Below are positions 56,705-64,000 of a stretch of 64,000 nucleotides of DNA, piece by piece; the stretch's first letter is position 1, and each line of letters starts with the position of its first letter. The stretch is taken from NCBI GenBank assembly GCA_025991245.1, contig BQMJ01000066.1:1-64000 (forward strand), in the 5' to 3' direction. Below the pieces are notes generated by a model that saw nothing but the letters and a program-made list of their open reading frames with translations, searched no databases and was not told the DNA's origin. This stretch comes from Galdieria partita (taxonomy: Eukaryota; Rhodophyta; Bangiophyceae; Galdieriales; Galdieriaceae). A program made the position numbers and the translations under genes.

Positions 56705-57261
56705 ATGGCAATTACGTTTGTTATTGTCAGTCCACAAGATCAACTGCTATATGAAGCAACTTTTCCTCCAGTAAGCCAGGTAGGCAAGATAATTGACAAA
56801 ATTTTCTCATCTATTAAGACTTGTCAGAATGATGAAACTGCTCATCTACGAGAGTTTATTTTGTTCGCTTCTTTGGACCTCTTAGAACAAGTTATATGGT
56901 CTACGCGAGACTTTTATTTGAAAGCTATCGATCGTTTCAATGACCAAACTATCTATGGTTTGGTAACAGCCAGTTGTAAGCATTGTTTTCCAAATTCGCA
57001 ACTTTCAAATACTTACAATGTGACAGCTACGAGGCTGCTTCTCGTAAGCGATGGGAAAAGTGAGGAAGCAGTGAAGAATTTCTTACAAGAAGCTTATGAA
57101 CTGTACGTCAAGGTAAGAGTCTCCATTGAATTTAAGTTGAGAGATACATTGATTACATTTATTAGTTAGCTTTAAACCCGTTCTTTGAACCAGGTAAACC
57201 TATCTTATCAGCTTCCTTTCATGACAGGATTCAAAAACTTGGGAAAAAGTATTTTGGTTAG
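56705..57261 (+). CDS. TRAPPC2: TRAPP subunit of the sedlin family (TRAPPC2 or TRAPPC2L)
   Basis: Two exons, 56,705-57,112 and 57,166-57,261, with a 53-nt intron; 167 aa from MAITFVIVSPQD (180 aa if the ATG at 56,666 is used). The longin-type fold is visible: FVIVSPQDQLLYEATF, REFILFASLDLLEQVIW, YLKAIDRFND, IYGLVTASCKHCF, RLLLVSDG, VKNFLQEAYELYVK, then after the intron LALNPFFEPGKPILSASFHD and LGKKYF. The NPF(F/Y)EP and LGKKxF ends favour TRAPPC2. It tethers vesicles in ER-Golgi traffic. An insertion of about 25 residues after VSQ makes it longer than the usual 140 aa. Confidence 0.85.
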
Positions 57262-57490
57262 CTTTGATAAAGGCAACTCGAACAGTCTCTGAACCGGTTG
57301 AGAAAAACATAATATAGACGTGAATATTCTACAGTGGAGTGCTCACTCTAATTGAATACTTTGAGTTGGTTCTCTATAGCCAATACTCGGAACCACGAAT
57401 GTTGCAAAACACACGCAAACTTTCGAATAAATATCCTGCTCAGAATATTTTCACCAGTTACTACAACTTCTTTAAATGGAATAAATGTCA

Positions 57491-59582
57491 TCATTTCGAA
57501 ACTTTTTCATTTCCAGTTGTGCGTTCCGAAGTTTGTTGCGGGGAAACAGGAACACCCATAGCCTATTCATGAATCATCAATACAACATTGAGAATAGACA
57601 ATCAACTCTCTTACAGCTCGTTGAGTAGATCGAAAAGAGGCAGGGCCCAGATAGGGAGAGGAATCATTACCAGGAATCCAGTCGTTCGGTGGAGATCTTG
57701 GTTGAAAACCTCCCATAACAGGACTTCCGACAGCTGCCGGAGGTATAGGAAAATTGGGCACATAGTGTGCCGGATTTAACATTCCATGATATGCTGCTGC
57801 ATAATAAAACTATGGAATATATCATCAGATAGCGGTCTCTTCCCGGTTTATACAAAACTTACCTGTTGACCAGGTCCATAATAATATGGCACGTTCATTG
57901 CTTGAGGAATATTTGGCATAGGATATGTATTCATAGGGATAGCAAATGATGGAGTCTTAGAAATGTGTTGTTATTCAGTCGGGAACTTCGATTGCGAGAC
58001 TTACCATATTACGACCCATCATTGGAGGCGATGTGACATTGGGAGGTACTCCAAAACCTGGCTTGGTATTATATCCAACTGTCATATTGTTATATGGAAT
58101 AAATGTCGGTGAGCCTTCAAATGGAGCAGAAGCAGAATATGAATTATAAGGATAATTGATCGACTGATAATTCATACGTGCATCATTCAAAGAATCCGTT
58201 TGCTCTTCTTCCTGAGTAACTGTCGTTGTCTCAACTCCTCCTGAACACATATTAGATTTGGGACCTTCATTTGTTGACAGTGAAACAAATTCGTGCCCAA
58301 GATCAGAATCTTCTTGCATTGAGGTAAAACTATTGTTACCAACGGTATTATTGGATGCATGGTAAACAAATCCTTGACCTGGTCGAAACTCTGCTGCATG
58401 AACATTGAGTCGTGAAGCAGCCGGTAACTTCCCCAGCTTACTTGAAATCTCTTGAAATCCGTTGTCCTTCACATTCTTCGGGAGTTGAAAGTTTGTATTC
58501 TCTTCATGAACTGATGCTGCTTCATTATAACGCTTCTCATATTGGTCATTCTCATTTTTGGACATTGAAGAGCTTTTGACTTTCTTATCCATCTCTTCTT
58601 TGAATCTACGGAATTCTTCGGTAGTTCTTTGTCGAAAGTCTGATACATACAAAGGCTCCGCAGGAACGGTTGACTCTGAGTTTCCATTCAACTCCTCTCG
58701 TACTATCGACATGGACGAGTTCATGGTAGGATTTCTATCTGAAAACTTTTGATTAACTTCTACAGGGTTACTTTCTCGGACCACAGCACCATAAAGTAAC
58801 TCCTCATCATAATCTCTTTCTAGCTCCTGTCCTCTCTCTTCCTTCAGATGAATATTACTCGTTTCTGCTCGGCGAATTTGCTGAGCCAGTTCTTCAGCTT
58901 TTCGTAACTTTGCATCAAAATCTGGTGCAGAACGGTCCAACTTGGTTGTGTATAGTTCCTCTTTGAAAGTACTTTTGACTCCAAACTTTTCTTTGTTGAG
59001 TGTGAATTGGTCCCATTCAGGTACTACAGAAGAATCTAAATCCCCAAAAGTAACAGCTTGGGTTGTGTTCCCCGGTAAAGAAACAACTTCTTCAAAAGGT
59101 TGCAGTTCTCTAGCTCCACTTGCACCGGTCGTGCCTGTTCTGGCCGCAATTTCTGCATCCGTATTCCAGTCACTATGAGAAGGTAAAGATGTCTTTACAC
59201 AGCCTTCATCTTGAAAATCTACATCTTTCGCAAACAACTGAACAAAGTCTTTAGGTTCAACTACCAAAGTTTCAATTACACTGCTTGGAGTTTTTGTTCT
59301 TTGTTCCAACAAGTAACAATACTTCAAGCATAAACCCAGTTCTTTGGAGGCACCGTGGAAAATGCCTCTGAACACAGAACCACCCTTTACTTCAACTTCT
59401 ACACAAGTTCCCAACAAACTACCTAAACAGAATAAAAGTCTCTCGTGGCGTAGTTCGGCTAAAGCTGCCTTTTCTTCCTTGCTTCCTGGAGTTAGGCTGC
59501 CTAGTGTTCTTGTTTTTGTACTTTCTGAGTTCGAGCTCATTGTCGACAAACTACTATAACGACTGCCAATGCTATTTGTCAT
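57491..59582 (-). CDS. ATXN2: ataxin-2/PBP1 family protein with Lsm, LsmAD and PAM2
   Basis: Exons: 58,005-59,582; 57,863-57,955; 57,615-57,809; 57,491-57,562, introns 49-53 nt; 645 aa from MTNSIGSRYS or 631 aa from the ATG at 59,540. An open extension up to 59,705 also has ATGs but reaches the stop of the codanin gene, so the shorter forms are preferred. Order: Lsm domain (RLLFCLGSLLGTCVEVEVKG, GIFHGASKELG), LsmAD (FGVKSTFKEELYTTKLD), PAM2 motif (LNVHAAEFRPG) for poly(A)-binding protein, then a Pro/Tyr/Met-rich tail (YYYGPGQQ). The family regulates mRNA translation and stress granules. The three small 3' exons extend the tail past the stop that unspliced reading would give. Confidence 0.92.
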
Positions 59583-59720
59583 AGAAAAAAGATGTCTGCG
59601 CCAAAATCTAATTAATTGCCTTTTTGGGAAATTCAGAGCATTTTTTCCAGCACAACAACAGCTCATCTTCAACGTTGATATGTGGGAATTCAATTTGAAA
59701 TGCATGTCCTCACCAATCAA

Positions 59721-62700
59721 TCATTTGGTCTTGGAAATTGCCAAAGCAAGAGATGACTGTACCAACGGATGAATCTTGTCATATGATAAATGTTTCCATA
59801 GCCATTCAGTTAGTTTGGGAAAGTCTGTCTGTTCTCCTTCAATCTGAACACACGTTTCCAATAACATCGATATCCACTGCAACCAACGTTTTTCTAGTTG
59901 GTAAATGCCAAGTTTTTGATAGGTTTCTACATCCAAGTCAGTTATTTGCTGTAACTGTTGTAATAGAAAACTTTCCAAACGACTGGCAACGGGATTTTCT
60001 TCTACTAACTGCTCATAAACTTGAACGAGGTTGCTTTTTTGTTCGCTTGCAGGCAAACCATTGGCTTCTGTATGACTCAATATCTGTTCCTTATTGTTTT
60101 GCACAAAATAGAAATTATTGTCAGCGTCTTCTTTGATCCACTCCAGGATTTCCAATGGAGACTTGTCATTTGTTCTCAACCAAGGCTTGATAGTTCGACA
60201 ATAGGTCTCGTCAGCAGCTCTATATATGGCATCCAAAGGAACGTCCAGATTCCTTAACAAGTCTCTAACGGTGGTCATATATAGACTCTGACAAACTCGA
60301 TAGGTTCTCTTCCAGGATGAACGAGTGGAATGGCACCAAATGTCGTTTGTGAGTGCCTCAGACTTTTCCAACTGTTCCAGTACATGATATAGCTTTCTTT
60401 CCAAAACCATTTGTACGAGCTGTTGAATTGGCTCCAACTGTTCTGCATATCTATTAGAAAGCAAGAAGCATGTTTTAGAGGATTGTCTATCATTTCCTGT
60501 ACAGTTCTCTCCTACGTTTTCCATATCAATACAAGAGTAATCGAGAGCTACTTTTCAATACACATACCAATGCTCTTGGACAATAAAACTGCAGGAGATG
60601 GCTGAATCTTTCTACTTGTACCTCGAATGGTCGAATGGTTCGCTTGTAGCTTGTCACGAGGATCTTCCAGAATCTCATCCCAGTTATGAAGCAAATGATG
60701 CAGTTGTTTCATGTGAGGCAAGCAATGCCAGAATAACCTCTTATCCAACCACCAGTACTTTTGTTCATTGATATCATGAACCTGAGAAATAAAGTTTTCA
60801 TGCGACCATTCTTCGATATTTAGCAACGTCAGAAGAACCTCATGGCTAGTTGGCTTCCACCAAGAAGATATACTACTCAAGGGAATTTGTTCCTCCATGA
60901 TAGTCAACATCAAAGTCCAACCATAAATGCAGATTGCACCACAATGATCCAATTCTTCCATTTTCTCACTATTGAGAAGACAACTATACAAGTCTTCTCT
61001 CAAATGTTTAATCCATCCAATACATTGTGTAAACCATGGAGTCTGTGAGATAATGTCATCAACACTAGCAACTGCCAAATAGGGAGTCCATAAGATGAAC
61101 AAGCTCAAAGAGTAACTGAAGCGCTTAGGAAGCAATTCAATTGCATATTTAAGATAAGTAAAGCTATTAGTATATAGCAACCAATAATTGGAAGCAATTG
61201 AGTTCAATGTGGTAGACAACGTGGGCTTCACAGAAACTTGTTCCTCATCAAAATGTAAGTTCCTCAAAAAGTACGAAAGAGAGTTGGCGTCATTGTCATT
61301 GGTTTCCTATAAAAGTCACATTAACGAATATTTCAAATCATATCAAAAGTTTCTATACCGAAGATACTCGTCGTAAAGTTGTCGTCTCCGTGGCCTTTCT
61401 TTGGAAAGAATTCTTTCTATGGACATAATGTTTATGTGTTCCTGACGTTCGATGATGGCTGGAGTTTCGAATTGCATGAGGCCCTGTTAAGGTTAGTAAT
61501 AGTGCCAAGATTTTCGTAGCCAATCTTCCATATAACACACAGTCAACAATACATTGTTCTCTATACGACACCCCATACTCTTGACTTCCTTCATGGATAG
61601 TCAACTGATCTAGATGCTGAATAATTTTTTCAATCATCAGATGAATGAGTTGAATCAAACAGCTATTCCACCTACAACTATCAGCCAACTCAATCATTTC
61701 CATAAAGAATCTTTCTCTTCCTCGAAAAAAATATGAAAAGTCTTGCTCCAAATGGTCTTGCAGTGGTCTTTTTTGATTAGCTGAGGAAGGATTCATCCGA
61801 CTCTGTAAGTGATGCAGTCGTTCCAATGAAGTAGCAACTCCCAATTTTTGGATATTTGCTAGAGTTTGTTCTTCTCCATGAATACATTCTTGAAAGAGCA
61901 TATGTAACCACCTTTTACTAAAGGCTTCTATGTTATCAGGTAATAACTCTTCAAAAATACTACGAATAATGCAGGCATCCAATATTCCTGCATTGCCATC
62001 ACGTATCTCTCCATTCCATTTCCTAAAGCAAAAAACTAGTCGATCCCAATTCTGTTCCAAGTTGATGAATTTCGGACGATGAGTATAGTGATTGGATGAA
62101 AGCATACCAGCCCTATATACAGTTTCAAAATCTTCTGAAATAAGTTTTTGCAATAAAGTAGAAGACTCTTTCCCGACAAAATGATGATACACTGGTTGGA
62201 ATGGGTAGTTAAAATCTTTCTCAGCCTTCAAAAATGAAAACAGAACTACGCTTATATCGTATTCCATTCCATGTGAGATAATAATAGATAGGCGGCTCAG
62301 AACATTACAAGCAAATCTTCTAATCATCTCAGGATGACTAATCATCAAATCCCATACGTTCCATCTAGTCTCGCAGTTGTTGCCCGGTGGATCGTCAGAG
62401 CAAGACTGAATCAACTTTAATATCCGTACAATACGATAAACTTCTATCAACCAACGAGACAAGTATCCATGATGAAGGAGACACAAGTGTAGATCGGCTA
62501 GAGTTCGAATAGCAAACAGTTTGTATTCCTCGAAAGAAAGCGATACTGATTTGCCTTGGTCGTCGATATAGAAATGAACAATCTTGTCCTGGTCCTAAAT
62601 AGATAAAATTGCAAAATTCAAAATATGAACTTAAACTCCTTTCAGTGTAGCAGATTTGGCGCACCTGGTGATTGTGAAAGTAGTGTTCCTTTCTTTCTCC

Positions 62701-62997
62701 TAATGTTACAAAGGAGTGAGAAGATAATGACAACTTTATGTATCCAAAGAGATAAAAACTCGTACCTTTTTGAAGCTTATCCTCAAGAAACAATAAATAG
62801 AGGTGATACTTTTCTGCCAAGTGCAACATAAACTTTTCTGGTTTTCCACTATTGACTTTAGCTCCTATCTTGAGCAATTCTTCCCACAAGTTTTCTTGTA
62901 TTTGTTGACTTGGAATATTTCTAAGAGTTCGGAAGCTCCAACTATCCCAACTCTCTCTGAGAAACAGACAAGTAGAACAATCATTTTCACAGAACAT
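59721..62997 (-). CDS. CDAN1: codanin-1 homologue, five exons
   Basis: Exons: 62,766-62,997; 62,665-62,699; 61,359-62,594; 60,568-61,306; 59,721-60,511; introns 52-70 nt; 1,010 aa (human codanin-1 has about 1,230). Ordered matches by eye with human codanin-1: NWDRLVFCFRKWNGEI, then the LGVATSLERLHHLQSRM segment (human LGADKLGRLWRLQERLM), RERFFMEMIELADSCRWNSC (GFFRDFILSASSFQFNQ), and WWLDKRLFWHCLPHMKQLHH (VDQQLLYTCCPYIGELRK). In animals codanin-1 binds the histone chaperone ASF1 and, with CDIN1, affects chromatin; the role in algae is unknown. The 35-nt second exon is required to keep frame. The Pro-rich N-terminus of the human protein is missing here. Confidence 0.7.
62665..62699 (-). other. 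35-nt microexon of the codanin-1 gene
   Basis: Flanked by CATTAG and GTGCGCC, it codes ERKEHYFHNHQ after a split Gly codon. Skipping it would leave exon 1 (phase 1) joined out of frame to exon 3 (phase 0), so it must be included. Confidence 0.7.
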
Positions 62998-63183
62998 ATA
63001 ACAAATGGAAATCTACGCGCGCAATTTTGTAAACAATCATTGCCAAAATGAACTGAGTGCAGTTACATGAAATATATATAAATAAATGAACCAAAGAAGA
63101 GTTGAAAAAATAGAGGAGAAATGAGATATTCTTCTCAATTTATTTTCATTTGTCAGAAATTTCTCCAACAATTGTAAGCAAGA

Positions 63184-63714
63184 CTAAGCATCCAAAGTCT
63201 CATCTTGGCTTTGTTTTCCAAACCATCCAATGATAGTTTGCCATATGCTCCATTTTAGTTTTGTTTTGTTGATATATTTTTGGGTACTTCGCTTCTTTTG
63301 TATGGGTTTGTCACGAACATGCGACTCACTACGTGTCTCTGAGCTATGTGTACTCTCGCTATCATTGGCCGAATCATCTGATGAGGTTTGACTATCTTGT
63401 TTCATCGATATTTCTCCCTCTTCTTGATTATCCAACATATCCTTTGACTTGTCCTTTTTAAAAGATTCCCAACTAGGTTCATTCTCTATCCATGTATCCG
63501 AAATATGATTATCCTTCATAGAAATCGGTTCAAAACACATATCCTGTGCGCTGAGTTGAGATGGACTTGAGGATGAAATACTTGATGCTTCCAAGGAAGA
63601 AACACTATTATGAATGCTGAAAATATCATTTTCTTTGGAATCAGGTTTCTTGTCAGTGACTGGTTCCTTGGAAACCGATATTTTAGTCAAACGAGCCTTT
63701 TGTCGTCTTTTCAT
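63184..63714 (-). CDS. Ser/Lys/Glu-rich protein of unknown function
   Basis: A 176-aa single-exon gene with ATG start. A basic N-terminus (MKRRQKARLTK) could be a nuclear signal. The middle is acidic and Ser-rich (SSLEASSISSSSPSQ, QEEGEIS, SSDDSANDSESTHSS), so mostly disordered and probably phosphorylated. The C-terminus is basic then aromatic (KRSTQKY, WSIWQTIIGWFG), which might fold as an amphipathic helix. No family recognised. It lies between the codanin-1 gene and a partial membrane-protein gene, all on the minus strand. Confidence 0.6.
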   Translation of the reverse strand: MKRRQKARLTKISVSKEPVTDKKPDSKENDIFSIHNSVSSLEASSISSSSPSQLSAQDMCFEPISMKDNHISDTWIENEPSWESFKKDKSKDMLDNQEEGEISMKQDSQTSSDDSANDSESTHSSETRSESHVRDKPIQKKRSTQKYINKTKLKWSIWQTIIGWFGKQSQDETLDA

Positions 63715-63806
63715 TTCTGAAATGGCGACTCAACGATAACTATGTCGCTTCCTCTCAATGATGAAAGAATGTGATTTGGCGTGTCCCGTCCTTTCTCATG
63801 TGCTGT

Positions 63807-64000
63807 TTAATTCTTCCGATAGGCTTCTTGACTGGAATGAGGACGATGAGATTCTATAGTTATTTGATGAAGTGGCGTTCCATTGTCTTCTCCTGAAGAT
63901 ATCAACATAATATCTTGTAACTCTCTCTTCATACATAGCCACTCTCCAAGTAACGTACTAATAGATACTCCTATCAATACAAACAACCACCAACTCCACG
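63807..64000 (-). CDS. C-terminal end of a membrane protein, cut by the window edge
   Basis: The minus frame is open from the window edge to a TAA at 63,807-63,809. It reads a tryptophan-rich hydrophobic segment (WSWWLFVLIGVSISTLLGEW) and then a hydrophilic tail of about 40 residues ending SSQEAYRKN. This fits the last transmembrane helix and cytosolic tail of a membrane protein. The family cannot be told from this piece. Confidence 0.55.
   Translation of the reverse strand, partial: WSWWLFVLIGVSISTLLGEWLCMKRELQDIMLISSGEDNGTPLHQITIESHRPHSSQEAYRKN

Noticed and set aside
1-64000. Search by eye for tRNA, rRNA and spliceosomal RNA genes
   Set aside because: No T-arm-like GGTTCGANTCC with matching acceptor stem and no known snRNA landmark was found; a covariance-model scan would be decisive.

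Overview
The window is a chromosome end of a compact eukaryotic nuclear genome. It opens with about 480 bp of telomeric repeat (10-11 bp units, G-strand TTTATT[T]AGGG). A nuclear gene for the plastid Rieske protein (petC, with transit peptide) shows a photosynthetic host. Nearly 40 introns can be traced, almost all 45-58 nt. Together with an intronless arsH, sugar and amino-acid transporters, and a subtelomeric family of archaeal-type ATPases, this suggests a Cyanidiophyceae red alga of the Galdieria type. The organism is inferred from gene content and architecture; no sequence comparison was possible.

Layout. 1-484: telomere. 485 to about 6,560: diverged tandem subtelomeric repeat (units about 1.0-1.25 kb) with decayed telomere motifs at unit starts. 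About 6.6-16 kb: gene-free subtelomere, first T-rich on the + strand, then A-rich from about 9.3 kb, holding several diverged duplicated blocks. 16-27 kb: the accessory core. It holds an intact 877-aa P-loop NTPase/nuclease-like/SAM-like protein, a divergent intact 699-aa paralogue, and a broken third copy that arose by a >3 kb segmental duplication. 27-31.5 kb: decayed sequence. 31.5-32.7 kb: a secreted Ser/Gly-rich protein. 32.7-36 kb: no recognised gene.

36-64 kb is a dense housekeeping domain: APC permease, PetC, La-motif protein, membrane protein, ArsH, RPL8 (uL2), a complex I 75-kDa N-terminal domain, STI1/HOP, ISCU, quinolinate phosphoribosyltransferase, phosphoglycerate kinase, NUP85, a FANCE-like protein, a sucrose-transporter (SUT/SLC45) homologue, a TRAPPC2-type protein, ataxin-2, a codanin-1 homologue, a Ser-rich protein and the 3' end of a membrane-protein gene.

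Compaction in the gene-dense half is extreme. Four divergent pairs have start codons about 17-39 bp apart. QPRT, PGK and NUP85 follow each other on one strand with gaps of 19 and 12 bp. NUP85 and the FANCE-like gene overlap tail to tail by 30 coding bp. The strongest candidate for an under-described system is the subtelomeric NTPase + PD-(D/E)XK-like + SAM-like family, whose copies share a near-identical middle between diverged ends, as expected from ectopic gene conversion.
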